A DNA stretch of 64,000 bases from Hymenobacter translucens (GCF_020685205.1 NZ_JAJERB010000007.1:186001-250000), one strand, 5' to 3'. Positions 35,011 through 44,487 are shown, counted from the stretch's first letter. A program made the numbers and translations. The notes: generated from the sequence alone by a model not told the origin.

Positions 35011-35580
35011 ATGAAAAGCCTCGAGATTGTAGGGTTTAAAAGAGCGAATCTCGGTAAGAAGGATGCTAAAGCATTGCGTCTGGACTCTTACGTGCCGTGC
35101 GTACTGTACGGTGGCGAAGAGCAGATCCACTTCTCGGCCCCGGCCATCCTCTTCCGCGAATTGCTGTACACCCCCGAAGTTCACGTTGTCGACCTGAACG
35201 TAGAAGGTACCGTGTACCGTGCCATCGTACAGGATGCCCAGTTCCACCCCGTAAACGAGATGCTGCTGCACGTTGACTTCCTGCTCCTGCAGGAGGGCAA
35301 AGAAGTGAAGATGGACATCCCCGTGAAGTTCATCGGCGTTTCGCCCGGCGTACTGGCCGGCGGTAAGCTTGTGTCGAAGCTGCGCAAAGTGAAAGTAAAG
35401 GCCCTGCCCGAAAACCTGCCCGACTACGTGGAGGTTGACATCTCGGACCTGGAGCTCGGCAAATCCATCAAGGTGAACCGCGTGGAGCCCAAGAACTACA
35501 CGATCCTGACCAACTCCCTGGCCCCCATCGCAACGGTAGCCATCCCGCGTGCGCTGAAAGGCCAGATGAGCGAGAAATAG
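35011..35580 (+). CDS. rplY: 50S ribosomal protein L25 (Ctc form)
   Basis: 189 residues from the ATG at 35011, the longer TL5/Ctc type of L25. The N-terminal L25 domain contains LGKKDAKALRLDSYVPCVLY, HFSAPAILFRELLYTPEVH and VNEMLLHVDFLLLQEGKEVK; the C-terminal beta domain contains IGVSPGVLAGGKLVSKLRKV and YVEVDISDLELGKSIKVNRV. It binds 5S rRNA in the large subunit. A terminator follows and pth comes next, the usual rplY-pth order. Confidence 0.96.
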   Translation: MKSLEIVGFKRANLGKKDAKALRLDSYVPCVLYGGEEQIHFSAPAILFRELLYTPEVHVVDLNVEGTVYRAIVQDAQFHPVNEMLLHVDFLLLQEGKEVKMDIPVKFIGVSPGVLAGGKLVSKLRKVKVKALPENLPDYVEVDISDLELGKSIKVNRVEPKNYTILTNSLAPIATVAIPRALKGQMSEK

Positions 35581-35615
35581 TCTTCCTCACCGGAAGTCAC
35601 TTTCTGACTCTGAAT

Positions 35616-35654
35616 CAAGAAGCCGCTGCGGTCCGCAGCGGCTTCTTGCTTTTT
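35616..35654 (+). terminator. intrinsic terminator after rplY
   Basis: A 16-bp stem (35616-35631 with 35633-35648) with a minimal loop, then TTTTT. It lies between rplY and pth, so pth should have its own promoter. Confidence 0.9.
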
Positions 35655-35692
35655 CTACTTTTCCGAACTTCCCGGCGCAACGCCGGGCCTCT

Positions 35693-35700
35693 TACCTTTG
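35693..35700 (+). promoter_or_regulatory. -7 box of pth, nearly leaderless
   Basis: TACCTTTG ends 4 bases before the pth ATG, so transcription would start at or just before the start codon. A hairpin, CCCGGCGCAACGCCGGG (35671-35687), sits directly upstream. No good -33 element is seen. Confidence 0.55.
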
Positions 35701-35704
35701 CCGC

Positions 35705-36268
35705 ATGAAATTTCTGGTTCTGGGTCTGGGCAACATTGGCCCCGAGTACGCCGATACCCGCCACAACATTGGCTTTATGGTGGCCGACTACCTGGCTGCC
35801 AAGCACGACGCCCGCTTCGAGACCGGCCGGCACGCCTTCGTAACCGAAATCAAGCACAAGGGCAAAACCTTCGTGCTGGTGAAGCCAACCACCTACATGA
35901 ACCTGAGCGGCAAGGCCGCCGCCCACTACCTGAGCTCCCTGAAACTGGAGAAAGAGCAGATGGTGGTGGTAACCGATGATCTGGCCCTCCCCTACGGCAA
36001 GCTGCGCCTGAAGGGCAAGGGCTCGGCCGGGGGCCACAACGGCCTCAAGCACATCCAGGAAACCCTGGGCTCCGACGAGTACGCCCGCCTGCGCTTCGGC
36101 GTGGACGCCAACTTCCCCAAAGGCCGGCAGGTCGACTACGTGCTCAACCCCTTCTCGGCCGATGAGCAGATTGACCTGCCCCTGCGCATCGAGAAAGCCG
36201 CCGACGCCGTGCTGGCCTTTGGCACCCTGGGCCTGGAGCGGGCCATGAACGTGGTAAACGTGAAATAG
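35705..36268 (+). CDS. pth: peptidyl-tRNA hydrolase
   Basis: 187 residues with the Pth signature. The start is MKFLVLGLGNIGPEYADTRH with the catalytic His in RHNIGFMV, then KPTTYMNLSG, TDDLALPYGKLRLKGKGSAG and GGHNGLKHIQETLGS. It frees tRNA from stalled peptidyl-tRNA. The ATG is only 4 bases after a -7 box, so the transcript may be leaderless. It is downstream of rplY. Confidence 0.97.
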   Translation: MKFLVLGLGNIGPEYADTRHNIGFMVADYLAAKHDARFETGRHAFVTEIKHKGKTFVLVKPTTYMNLSGKAAAHYLSSLKLEKEQMVVVTDDLALPYGKLRLKGKGSAGGHNGLKHIQETLGSDEYARLRFGVDANFPKGRQVDYVLNPFSADEQIDLPLRIEKAADAVLAFGTLGLERAMNVVNVK

Positions 36269-36314
36269 CCTTTCCCCTTCCCTCTCCGGAACGGCGCAAA
36301 CCCAAACGAGCTAG

Positions 36315-36360
36315 ACCTAAAAGAGCCAACCGCTTCGCAGCAGTTGGCTCTTTTAGGTTT
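36315..36360. terminator. bidirectional intrinsic terminator
   Basis: A 16-bp stem (36315-36330 with 36343-36358) and 12-base loop with A/T flanks, between the convergent pth and metG. Confidence 0.9.
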
Positions 36361-36376
36361 GATGCGTGGCCCGAAC

Positions 36377-38422
36377 TTACGCGACGCCCGAGCCCGGGCG
36401 TACGGCGCTGCTGGGCTGCATTAAGCTCAGCGTGCCGTCGGCGTTTTCGGCCATCAGCAGCATGCCCTGGCTCTGGATGCCCTTGATTTCGCGGGGCGCC
36501 AGGTTGAGCAGCACCTGCACCTGCTGCCCTACCAGGGCCTCGGGCAGGAAATGCTCGGCAATGCCCGACACGATGGTGCGGGGCTCATCGAGGCCCAGGT
36601 CCACGCTCAGCTTGAGAAGCTTCTTGGTCTTGGCCACTTTCTCGGCGGCCACGATGGTGCCGATGCGAAGGTCCATGCGCTGAAACTCCTCGAAGCTGAT
36701 GTCGTCCTTGGCGGGAGCAGCCACGGCGGCGGCCAGCTCGTTGGCTTTCTTGGTGTCGAGCAGCTTCTGCACCTGGGCTTCCACGGTGGCATCCTCGATC
36801 TTCTCGAACAGTAAAAAGGCCTCTCCAACCTGATGGCCGGAAGCCAGCACCTCGGAGTTGCCGGCCTGGCTCCACGGACGGGGCTCCAGGTTCAGCATGC
36901 CCAGCAGGCGGGTGGCCGTGGCGGGCAGGAAAGGCTCCATCAGCGTGGTCAGGTTGGCGGTGAGCTGCAGGGCGATGTTGAGGATGGTCGCAACGCGCGG
37001 AGCGTCGGTTTTGATCAGCTTCCAGGGCTCGGTATCGGCCAGGTACTTGTTGCCGAGGCGGGCCAGGTTCATCAGCTCATTCAGCGCGTCGCGGAACCGG
37101 TAACCATCAATGAGCTGACCGATGCGGCCGGGGTACTCGCTCATTTCCCGGATGACGTGCTCATCCAGCTCCGTCAGCTCCCCGCGCGCCGGAATCCGGC
37201 CTTCGTAGTACTTGTGGGTGAGCACCACGGCGCGGTTCACGAAGTTACCCAGCGTGGCCAGCAGCTCGTTGTTGTTGCGGGCCTGAAAGTCCTTCCAGGT
37301 AAAGTCGTTGTCCTTGTTTTCGGGGGCGTTGGCACAGAGCACGTAACGCAGCACGTCGGCCTTGCCCGGAAACTCCTGCAGGTACTCGTGCAGCCACACC
37401 GCCCAGTTGCGCGAGGTGCTGATTTTGTCGCCTTCCAGGTTCAGGAACTCGTTGGCCGGCACGTTGTCGGGCAGGATGTAGTCGCCGTGGGCCTTGAGCA
37501 TGGCCGGGAAGATGATGCAGTGAAAGACGATGTTGTCCTTGCCGATAAAGTGCACCAGCTTGGAGTCCTGATCTTTCCAGTAGGTTTCCCAGGTGTCGGG
37601 CAGCAGGTCCTTGGTGGCCGAGATATAGCCGATGGGCGCGTCGAACCACACGTACAGCACTTTACCCTCGGCGCCGGCTACCGGTACCGGCACGCCCCAG
37701 TCGAGGTCGCGCGTCACGGCGCGGGGGTGCAGGCCCTGGTCAATCCACGACTTGCACTGCCCGTACACGTTGGCTTTCCAGTCGGCTTTGTGGCCTTCCA
37801 CAATCCATTCGCGCAGCCAGGGCTCGTACTGGTCGAGGGGCAGGTACCAGTGCTTGGTTTCGCGCAGCACGGGCTGGTTGCCGCTGAGCATGGAGCGGGG
37901 CGAAATCAGCTCGGTGGGGCTGAGCGAGGAGCCGCACTTCTCGCACTGGTCACCATAGGCATTCTCGTTGCCACAGTTGGGGCAGGTGCCCACGATGTAG
38001 CGGTCGGCCAGGAATTGGTCGGCTTTCTCGTCGTAGTACTGCTGGGAGGTCTGCTCGATGAACTTATCTTCCTGGTAGAGCTTCCGGAAAAAGCCGCTGG
38101 CAACCTCGCTGTGCGTTTTCGACGACGTGCGGGAGTAGATATCGAACGAGACGCCGAAGTCGGCGAAGGAGTCGCGGATGATGGCGTGGTACTTATCGAC
38201 CACCTGCTGGGGCGTCACGCCTTCCTTCTGGGCCCGGATGGTAATCGGCACGCCGTGCTCATCGGAGCCACAGATAAACTTCACATCGCGCCCGGCAGCC
38301 CGCAGGTAGCGCACATAGATGTCGGCGGGCAGGTATACGCCGGCCAGGTGCCCGATGTGGACAGGTCCGTTGGCGTAGGGCAGAGCGGCAGTTACGGTAT
38401 AGCGTTTAAAGTCGGCAGGCAT
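36377..38422 (-). CDS. metG: methionyl-tRNA synthetase
   Basis: 681 residues from the ATG at 38422. HIGH-type motif [16 protein letters not shown], zinc-knuckle [25 protein letters not shown] motif as KISTSR, and a C-terminal tRNA-binding (EMAP/Trbp111) domain at about 575-680 with [20 protein letters not shown]. It charges tRNA-Met. It is monocistronic and convergent with pth. Confidence 0.98.
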   Translation of the reverse strand: MPADFKRYTVTAALPYANGPVHIGHLAGVYLPADIYVRYLRAAGRDVKFICGSDEHGVPITIRAQKEGVTPQQVVDKYHAIIRDSFADFGVSFDIYSRTSSKTHSEVASGFFRKLYQEDKFIEQTSQQYYDEKADQFLADRYIVGTCPNCGNENAYGDQCEKCGSSLSPTELISPRSMLSGNQPVLRETKHWYLPLDQYEPWLREWIVEGHKADWKANVYGQCKSWIDQGLHPRAVTRDLDWGVPVPVAGAEGKVLYVWFDAPIGYISATKDLLPDTWETYWKDQDSKLVHFIGKDNIVFHCIIFPAMLKAHGDYILPDNVPANEFLNLEGDKISTSRNWAVWLHEYLQEFPGKADVLRYVLCANAPENKDNDFTWKDFQARNNNELLATLGNFVNRAVVLTHKYYEGRIPARGELTELDEHVIREMSEYPGRIGQLIDGYRFRDALNELMNLARLGNKYLADTEPWKLIKTDAPRVATILNIALQLTANLTTLMEPFLPATATRLLGMLNLEPRPWSQAGNSEVLASGHQVGEAFLLFEKIEDATVEAQVQKLLDTKKANELAAAVAAPAKDDISFEEFQRMDLRIGTIVAAEKVAKTKKLLKLSVDLGLDEPRTIVSGIAEHFLPEALVGQQVQVLLNLAPREIKGIQSQGMLLMAENADGTLSLMQPSSAVRPGSGVA

Positions 38423-38633
38423 GGGCAGGAAAAGCAAAAAGGAATGGGTAAAAAGCGGGCTTTCAGAAAATAGCTCCGTTGATTAACCACTGAAAAAAGA
38501 GTTGAAATGGATGGAAAACGGAAACAGCTGGTTAGTAAATCTTTTTGGCTGGCAACTACGTCTACTGTCGTGCTCCCGCCGACGAAAGTTTAAGCTAAAT
38601 TGTCGGCCGTAGTATCACCAACTCTCTGCACGC

Positions 38634-39230
38634 ATGAAAAACGCCAAACCGGCCAAAGCCGAAAAAGCCCCCAAGGCTCCCAAGAAAGACCCGGCCCTGA
38701 AAGCCCAGCGCAAAGCGGATAAAGCCGCCGGCAAGGCGTCGGCGTCGATAACCAAAAAGCGCGACGACAAAAAGGCGAATCAGAAGCAGACCCTGAAGTC
38801 GGCGGCCAAGCAGCTGCAGCGGGAGCTGGACCTGCGCATGAGCGAGATGGTGAAAAACATTCGCAAAGAAACGAAAGCAAAGCTGAAGGAAGTAGTGCGT
38901 GAAGCGACCCGCCGCCTCGACGTGGATACGGAACGCATGTTTGAGGAAGCTTTGCATACAATCGTGCGCCACTACAGCGCCACGCCCACTTCCTCGTCCG
39001 ACAGCGTTTCGACCGGTGGTGATACCAAGCCCGCGGCCCCGGCTGCCCGCAAACGCCCGGCCCGCCCGGCTGCCGGCAGCGCCAACGGTGCCGCCCAGAA
39101 GGCCCGGCCCGCTGCCTCAGCCCCCGCAGCTGCTCCTGCATCCCCGAGCCGCCGGAGTCGCCCGGCGGCCAAACCCACGACTCCGGCCACCAGCCCGGAG
39201 GCCGGCAGCGCCGGTGAAGCCGGGGCGTAG
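38634..39230 (+). CDS. lysine/alanine-rich, histone-H1-like protein
   Basis: 198 residues of very biased composition. Residues 1-60 are rich in Lys and Ala (KAEKAPKAPKKDPALKAQRK); 60-105 form a charged helix (LQRELDLRMSEMVKNIRKET, KLKEVVREATRRLDV); 125-198 is a Pro/Ala/Arg/Ser-rich tail (RKRPARPAAGSANGAA). No signal peptide. Such basic, low-complexity proteins in bacteria often bind DNA non-specifically, like histone H1-like HctA or AlgP-type tails. The function is inferred from composition alone. The overlapping frames on both strands are long here because of the GC bias, but this frame has the plausible domain structure. Confidence 0.7.
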   Translation: MKNAKPAKAEKAPKAPKKDPALKAQRKADKAAGKASASITKKRDDKKANQKQTLKSAAKQLQRELDLRMSEMVKNIRKETKAKLKEVVREATRRLDVDTERMFEEALHTIVRHYSATPTSSSDSVSTGGDTKPAAPAARKRPARPAAGSANGAAQKARPAASAPAAAPASPSRRSRPAAKPTTPATSPEAGSAGEAGA

Positions 39231-39252
39231 CCTGCCGACGCTTCCAAAAATA

Positions 39253-39285
39253 AACCGGCCCGCCAGGAAACTGAGCGGGCCGGTT
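39253..39285. terminator. bidirectional intrinsic terminator
   Basis: An 11-bp stem (AACCGGCCCGC and its complement) and 11-base loop between the convergent histone-like gene and the small lipoprotein gene. Confidence 0.75.
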
Positions 39286-39300
39286 GCGTTAGGGGGTAGT

Positions 39301-39651
39301 TTAGGGGCGGCGCAGGGTATCAACCGGGGAGTCGCGCAGGCGGCGGACCCGGGTTTCGGGCGTCGTGGTGTTGGGGTCGTTGGTATTCACGCTCTCGATG
39401 CGCTGCCGGGCACCCGTGCCGCTGGCCTGCTCCCGGATCGGAACCTGGCCCGGGGTGGCGTCAGGTACGGCCCCGCCGGCATTGGTACCGTTGTCGTACG
39501 CGGCCCGGCGCTGGGCGTCGGAGTTGATGGCCGTGGGAACCGGAACCCGGTCTACTTCCGCCCTTTGGTCCTGGGACGACATGCAGCCGGTGCTGAGCAG
39601 GGCGCCGCCCAGCAGCAGGGCACGGGTCGAAATAGAAACGTAGCGGTTCAT
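39301..39651 (-). CDS. small lipoprotein, hypothetical
   Basis: 116 residues. The N-terminus MNRYVSISTRALLLGGALLS is followed by TGCMSS, a lipobox, so Lgt would attach lipid at Cys23. The mature part is short and polar (RAEVDRVPVPTAINSDAQRR, RIESVNTNDPNTTTPETRVR) with no recognisable fold. It is probably on the periplasmic or outer face. It lies downstream of msrB on the same strand, 146 bases away. Confidence 0.65.
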   Translation of the reverse strand: MNRYVSISTRALLLGGALLSTGCMSSQDQRAEVDRVPVPTAINSDAQRRAAYDNGTNAGGAVPDATPGQVPIREQASGTGARQRIESVNTNDPNTTTPETRVRRLRDSPVDTLRRP

Positions 39652-39797
39652 GGCACTTCAGGTTAGCGCGGACCATCGTCTGCCCGCGGAGCTACAACGC
39701 ACAGCCCGACGGTGGGGTTGGCATCGGCCAGACCCGAAAAGCAGTCGGCCGCCCCGCCCGAGGGCAGAACAGCCGACCGGAAGAGTAATCAGCGCAG

Positions 39798-40343
39798 TTA
39801 CTTCGCCTTTTCAAATATCATGGCGTCGGAGTCCATGCAGTAGCGCAGGCCGGTGGGCTTGGGGCCGTCGTTGAAGACGTGGCCGAGGTGCCCGCCGCAC
39901 TGGGCGCATACAATCTCGTCGCGGCTCATGCCGTGGCTGTCGTCGGTAGTCACCTTCAGGCTGCCCTCGGTGGCCGGGGCCCAGAAGCTCGGCCAGCCGG
40001 TGCCCGACTCAAACTTGGTTTCGGAGGAAAACAGCAGGTTGTGGTCGGCGGCGCAGTAGTAGTTGCCCTTCTCGTGGTTGTCGTGGTACTTGTTGTTGAA
40101 CGGCGGCTCGGTGCCCTGCTGGCGCAGAATAAAGTACTGGGCAGGCGTGAGCTGGGCTTTCCACTGCGCGTCGGTTTTGCGGACCGGAAACTCGTTGGGC
40201 TGGTGGGTGACGGGCTTAGCCGTAGGATACTGCTTGCCGGCTGAGGCCGAGGTGGAAGCCGCCGTGGCGCCCTGCTTTTTCTGGGAGCAGGCCGAGCCCA
40301 GGGTCAGAACCGAGAGCAGAAGTACAAGAAGGGAGGAGCGCAT
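39798..40343 (-). CDS. msrB: exported peptide-methionine (R)-S-oxide reductase
   Basis: 181 residues from the ATG at 40343. A lipobox-like signal peptide ([11 protein letters not shown]) suggests a lipoprotein. MsrB motifs: [33 protein letters not shown] and the catalytic Cys in [11 protein letters not shown]. It repairs methionine-R-sulfoxide in proteins outside the cytoplasm. Two oddities: the first zinc pair is CAAD rather than CxxC (the second is intact, [12 protein letters not shown]), and the usual Asn after RYC-M is Asp. The zinc site is therefore probably altered. The family assignment itself is secure. Confidence 0.93.
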   Translation of the reverse strand: MRSSLLVLLLSVLTLGSACSQKKQGATAASTSASAGKQYPTAKPVTHQPNEFPVRKTDAQWKAQLTPAQYFILRQQGTEPPFNNKYHDNHEKGNYYCAADHNLLFSSETKFESGTGWPSFWAPATEGSLKVTTDDSHGMSRDEIVCAQCGGHLGHVFNDGPKPTGLRYCMDSDAMIFEKAK

Positions 40344-40534
40344 CAGTGAAAAAATAAAGGCGGATGAAAAAGCTGAGCAGCAGGGTGCTGCTGTGGGCAA
40401 AACATACGCGGCCCGGGTTCGGTTCGGGTTGCGGCCCGGCAATAAGTTACCGGCTCAGGGAGCTAAATGCCCCTTGCTCAGTGTTCTTTGCTCAGTAATA
40501 ATTGATTAAGGCGGGCTTTGCGCGGGGAATTGTC

Positions 40535-40542
40535 TACCTTTG
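40535..40542 (+). promoter_or_regulatory. -7 box of typA
   Basis: TACCTTTG, 19 bases before the typA ATG. A TTTG lies upstream at 40517-40520, but the spacing of 14 bases is shorter than the usual 19, so the -33 element is uncertain. Confidence 0.45.
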
Positions 40543-40561
40543 CGCCCGCAAAACCCTTAGT

Positions 40562-42370
40562 ATGCAGAACATCCGGAATATCGCAATCATTGCGCACGTT
40601 GACCACGGCAAGACCACGCTCGTGGACAAAATCATTCACGCCTCAAAGCTTTTCGACGAGCACCAGCAGTTCGACGATCTGATCCTCGACAACAACGACT
40701 TGGAGCGTGAGCGGGGCATCACCATCGTCTCCAAGAACGTGTCCGTTCGCTACAAGGACGTTAAAATCAACATCATCGACACCCCTGGTCACGCCGACTT
40801 CGGCGGTGAGGTAGAGCGGGTGCTCAAGATGGCCGACGGCGTGCTGCTGCTGGTAGATGCCTTCGAAGGCGCCATGCCCCAGACCCGCTTCGTGCTGGGC
40901 AAGGCCATCGACCTGGGCCTCAAGCCCATCGTGGTCGTCAACAAAGTAGACAAGGAAAACTGCCGGCCCGACGAGGTGCACGAGCAGGTATTCGACCTAA
41001 TGTTCAACCTCGGCGCCAACGAAGACCAGCTGGACTTCGTGACGCTGTACGGTTCTTCGAAGCAGGGCTGGATGAGCACCGACTGGAAAACCAAAACCGA
41101 CAGCATCATCCCGCTGCTCGACGCGGTAGTTGCTTCGATTCCGCCCGCCCCGGTGCTCGACGGCACGCCTCAGATGCAGGTTACCTCGCTCGACTACTCA
41201 TCGTTCGTGGGCCGTATCGCCATCGGCCGCGTGCACCGCGGTACGCTCAAGGAAGGCGCCAACATGAGCCTCGTGAAGCGCGACGGCACCATCAAGAAAG
41301 TTAAGATCAAAGAGCTGCAGGTATTCGAAGGTTTGGGCCGCACGAAAGTAGCCGAGGTTAGCTCGGGCGAAATCTGCGCCGTAACCGGCATCGAAGGCTT
41401 CGACATCGGTGATACCCTCGCTGACGCCGAAAACCCCGAAGGGCTGACCACCATCAGCATCGACGAGCCGACGATGAACATGCTGTTCACCATCAACAAC
41501 TCGCCGTTCTTCGGTAAGGAAGGCAAGTTCGTGACCTCGCGTCACCTGCGCGACCGTCTGTTCAAGGAAACCGAGAAAAACCTGGCTTTGCGCGTCAAGG
41601 AAACCGACCGCGAGGACACCTTCCTGGTGTACGGCCGCGGCATTCTGCACTTGTCGGTTCTGATCGAGACCATGCGTCGCGAAGGATTCGAGCTGCAGGT
41701 AGGCCAGCCTCAGGTGTTGTTCCGCGAGGACGAAAACGGCAACCGCCTCGAGCCCATCGAGCACCTCGTGGTCGACGTGCCGGAGGAAACCGCCGGTAAG
41801 GTGATTGAGCTGGTAACGATGCGCAAGGGCGAGCTGACCATCATGGAGCCCAAGGGCGACCTGCAGCACCTGGAGTTCAACATCCCCGCCCGCGGCCTGA
41901 TCGGCCTGCGTAACAACGTGCTGACCGCCACCGCCGGTGAGGCCATCATGAACCACCGCTTCATGAGCTACGAGCCCTACAAGGGCGTGATTCCCGGCCG
42001 TATCTCCGGTTCGCTGATTTCGATGGACACCGGTGCCGGCACCGCCTACACCATCGACAAGATGCAGGACCGTGGCGAGTTCTTCGTTGATCCGGGCGAG
42101 GAAGTGTACGCCGGCCAGGTTATCGGTGAGCATACCCGCCCCAACGACCTGACCATCAACATTCAGAAAGGCAAGAAGCTGACGAACATGCGTGCTTCGG
42201 GCTCGGATGAAAACGCCAAGATCATTCCCAAGCGTCAGTTCTCGCTCGAGGAAGCCATGGAATACATCCAGAAGGATGAGTACCTGGAGGTAACGCCCAA
42301 GTCGATGCGGATGCGCAAGATCCTGCTCGACGAAAATGAGCGTCTGCGCTCGGCCAAGAAAATCGACTAG
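40562..42370 (+). CDS. typA: translational GTPase TypA/BipA
   Basis: 602 residues from the ATG at 40562. GTPase motifs: G1 AHVDHGKTTLVDKI, G2 region RERGITIVSKN, G3 DTPGHADFGGEVERVL, G4 VVNKVDKENCRPDEV. EF-G-like domains follow, with the BipA-specific C-terminal domain (MEYIQKDEYLEVTPKSMRMR, then KILLDENERLR). It binds the ribosome and helps assembly or stress-dependent translation. It diverges from msrB and is followed by a terminator. Confidence 0.98.
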   Translation: MQNIRNIAIIAHVDHGKTTLVDKIIHASKLFDEHQQFDDLILDNNDLERERGITIVSKNVSVRYKDVKINIIDTPGHADFGGEVERVLKMADGVLLLVDAFEGAMPQTRFVLGKAIDLGLKPIVVVNKVDKENCRPDEVHEQVFDLMFNLGANEDQLDFVTLYGSSKQGWMSTDWKTKTDSIIPLLDAVVASIPPAPVLDGTPQMQVTSLDYSSFVGRIAIGRVHRGTLKEGANMSLVKRDGTIKKVKIKELQVFEGLGRTKVAEVSSGEICAVTGIEGFDIGDTLADAENPEGLTTISIDEPTMNMLFTINNSPFFGKEGKFVTSRHLRDRLFKETEKNLALRVKETDREDTFLVYGRGILHLSVLIETMRREGFELQVGQPQVLFREDENGNRLEPIEHLVVDVPEETAGKVIELVTMRKGELTIMEPKGDLQHLEFNIPARGLIGLRNNVLTATAGEAIMNHRFMSYEPYKGVIPGRISGSLISMDTGAGTAYTIDKMQDRGEFFVDPGEEVYAGQVIGEHTRPNDLTINIQKGKKLTNMRASGSDENAKIIPKRQFSLEEAMEYIQKDEYLEVTPKSMRMRKILLDENERLRSAKKID

Positions 42371-42387
42371 TTTTAAATTGGTAGTAT

Positions 42388-42421
42388 CAAAAAAGGCGCG
42401 GCTTCGGTCGTGCCTTTTTTG
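42388..42421 (+). terminator. intrinsic terminator of typA
   Basis: A 13-bp stem (42388-42400 with 42409-42421, one mismatch) and 8-base GC loop ending in a T-run, 17 bases after the typA stop. Confidence 0.88.
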
Positions 42422-42483
42422 TCTTTATGCCAACCGGTATCAGTGCTTTCTGCTATCTTGATAATGATTTTACACAATTCATT

Positions 42484-43386
42484 ATGATACGACTTCTACT
42501 GACTGTGCTGGCTTTCTCCACGGGAGCCTTTTATCAGAAAACGACGGCCCAAAGTATTATCGCCGGGGCCACTGCCGGGGTGCGTCACGTTGACATCAGC
42601 CCGGACCGGGTTGTCGCCGTAACCCGCCCGGCCGGACCAAACACAACCGTGCAGCAGTTTGACTCGCTCGATCTGGACAGCGACGGGCGGTTTGACCTGC
42701 GCCTGGTTGCCTTCAGCACTACCTGGTCGCAGGCCGGCCGGACCGGGACCAGCTCCGAGGCGCTGCTTCTGCCCCTGCACACCGACGTTGAAATTGCCGC
42801 TGCATCCGGAGGCCCGGTTATCATTGGCTTCACGCCCTCCAGCGAGATTCAGAGCAGCTTACCCCCGCCCACCGGCAGCCCTTCACTGCCCAACATCTGG
42901 GCTAACCCTTCCAATCTGTACCGCAACGCGGCGCTGGCTCATATCGAAACCAACCCGGCCGGCGGCCGGAGCTACGGGTACTGGAATAGCGGGCAGGATA
43001 TCTATGCCGGCGTGCGGCTCCGCAGCACAGCTGGTGCCGGCTGGGCGTATGGCTGGGTTGGATTGCAGGTCAGCAACCTGACGCTGCAAAGCATCACCCT
43101 CACCATCAAAGGATACGCGTTCGAGCAGCTGATTCTGGCTACCCCGCAGGCAGCGGCCCGCACATGGCAGCTTTATCCCAACCCGGCAGCAGAAATTCTC
43201 CGGCTGCGGACGGAACGGTCCGGCCAGCTCCGCCTGCTGGACGCCGCGGGCCGGGTAGTGCAGCAGCACATCCTGACCGCCGGGGGCGAGCAGGAACTGA
43301 GCATTGCCACGTTACCGGCGGGCATCTACCTGCTGGAACTTACCACCGCTGCCGGCCGAACCACCCAGCGGCTGCACAAACTTTAG
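42484..43386 (+). CDS. secreted protein with T9SS type A sorting domain
   Basis: 300 residues from the ATG at 42484. Signal peptide (MIRLLLTVLAFSTGAFY, ending near TTAQS), then IIAGATAGVRHVDI and a calcium-loop-like LDLDSDGRFDLRL. The C-terminal 80 residues are a T9SS type A domain: WQLYPNPAAEILRLRTE, LRLLDAAGRVVQQHIL, ATLPAGIYLLELTTAAG, ending in TTQRLHKL. The neighbour at 43556 has the same layout, so the pair likely arose by tandem duplication. The passenger domain is unassigned. Confidence 0.8.
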   Translation: MIRLLLTVLAFSTGAFYQKTTAQSIIAGATAGVRHVDISPDRVVAVTRPAGPNTTVQQFDSLDLDSDGRFDLRLVAFSTTWSQAGRTGTSSEALLLPLHTDVEIAAASGGPVIIGFTPSSEIQSSLPPPTGSPSLPNIWANPSNLYRNAALAHIETNPAGGRSYGYWNSGQDIYAGVRLRSTAGAGWAYGWVGLQVSNLTLQSITLTIKGYAFEQLILATPQAAARTWQLYPNPAAEILRLRTERSGQLRLLDAAGRVVQQHILTAGGEQELSIATLPAGIYLLELTTAAGRTTQRLHKL

Positions 43387-43555
43387 CGCCAGGAGCGCCC
43401 GGCTCCAGGCCGGTCAAGTGTTCTTTCATTCAACTGCAACAGCCCATGCCCCACAGCTGCTCCCGGTTCGCGTGCAGGCAGCTTTTTTCAATTTACAAGC
43501 ACCTCTTTTAGCTTAGAACCCGAATCATCCTCACCTATACTCTGCCTGGTATCCC

Positions 43556-44428
43556 ATGAAACTCCGTCTGCTGCTCTTGTTGGGGTTGTGCTTAGTTGGA
43601 TTAATGCCCGCGTCCTATGCCCAGCAGGGCCGGATTGTCGCGGGTCAGACCGCCGGCTTGCGCGTCATGCCCAGTACAATCAATTTTGGCTGTAGTCCCG
43701 CGGGATTCTGCCAGGAGCTGGACGTAGACGGCGACGGTCAGAACGACCTGATCCTCAGCACCCGCACCGTCGGTACGGGCAGCGGCTCCGGCGTATATTA
43801 CATTGAAGCAGAAGCCAAACGTGCCGATACCGAAGTAGCCGGGGCCGACTCGGCTACGTGGGGAACAACGGTCCGTAACCGCGGCATGGCTTTGCCCCTG
43901 GCCGCGGGCGACAGTATCAGCAGCCGGCCGCGAAGCAGTGGGCGCTACGTGTGGTGGAAGCCGGCTTCGGGTACGCTGATGAGCAAAGCATCCCTGTATT
44001 TCAGCCAGGTTTCCCCATCCGGGTCCAGCACCTCCGGCTACTGGCGGGATACCGCAACCCACTACCTCGGCCTGCGCATGGCCCAAAGAGGTGGCGGGTA
44101 CCGCTACGGCTGGCTGCGCATAAAGGGGCAGGCCACCGTGCGGAGCTATGCCTTCCAGACCTCGATAAACCCGGTCCGCCCCGGTCAGCTTGCGGGCCTG
44201 GCCATCTACCCCAACCCGGCGAACGGTCAGCTATTTGTGCAGCTGCCCACGCCGGGCTCAGCCCGGGTTGAAATTCTGGATGCCCGGGGCGCCTGCCGGC
44301 GGGAGCAGCTCATTCTGACCGGCTCTGCCCCTGCCGAGCTGCTGCTGACTGGCCTTGCCCCGGGTTTGTACCTGGTGCGGGTTTCTACTGCGGCAGGCAG
44401 CTTCACCCAGCGCATTATCCGGCAGTAA
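43556..44428 (+). CDS. secreted protein with T9SS type A sorting domain (tandem paralogue)
   Basis: 290 residues with signal peptide (MKLRLLLLLGLCLVGLMPAS, cleaved near SYA). The passenger begins RIVAGQTAGLRVMPS, parallel to IIAGATAGVRHVD in the upstream gene, and has the calcium-loop-like LDVDGDGQNDLIL. The T9SS type A domain at the end contains LAIYPNPANGQLFVQLPTPG, VEILDARGACRREQLIL, LTGLAPGLYLVRVSTAAG, ending in FTQRIIRQ. It should cross the outer membrane via T9SS. It ends 48 bases before the convergent acyP. Confidence 0.8.
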   Translation: MKLRLLLLLGLCLVGLMPASYAQQGRIVAGQTAGLRVMPSTINFGCSPAGFCQELDVDGDGQNDLILSTRTVGTGSGSGVYYIEAEAKRADTEVAGADSATWGTTVRNRGMALPLAAGDSISSRPRSSGRYVWWKPASGTLMSKASLYFSQVSPSGSSTSGYWRDTATHYLGLRMAQRGGGYRYGWLRIKGQATVRSYAFQTSINPVRPGQLAGLAIYPNPANGQLFVQLPTPGSARVEILDARGACRREQLILTGSAPAELLLTGLAPGLYLVRVSTAAGSFTQRIIRQ

Positions 44429-44452
44429 ACGCTCCCCGGATTCGTGTAGTGG

Positions 44453-44487
44453 AAAAGATGCGGCGGCGCTTTTCTGCTACCGCCGCA
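44453..44487 (-). terminator. terminator overlapping the acyP stop codon
   Basis: On the minus strand TGCGGCGG (44480-44487) and CCGCCGCA (44459-44466), 13-base loop, followed by TCTTTTCC. The acyP stop codon lies within the hairpin. Confidence 0.65.

Noticed and set aside
36833..38473. 546-codon open frame antisense to metG
   Set aside because: Same artefact; metG is unmistakable on the opposite strand.
38899..39666. 255-codon frame overlapping the histone-like gene
   Set aside because: Pro/Arg-rich out-of-frame translation that runs through a terminator into the lipoprotein gene; the 38634 frame has a sensible charged-helix structure.
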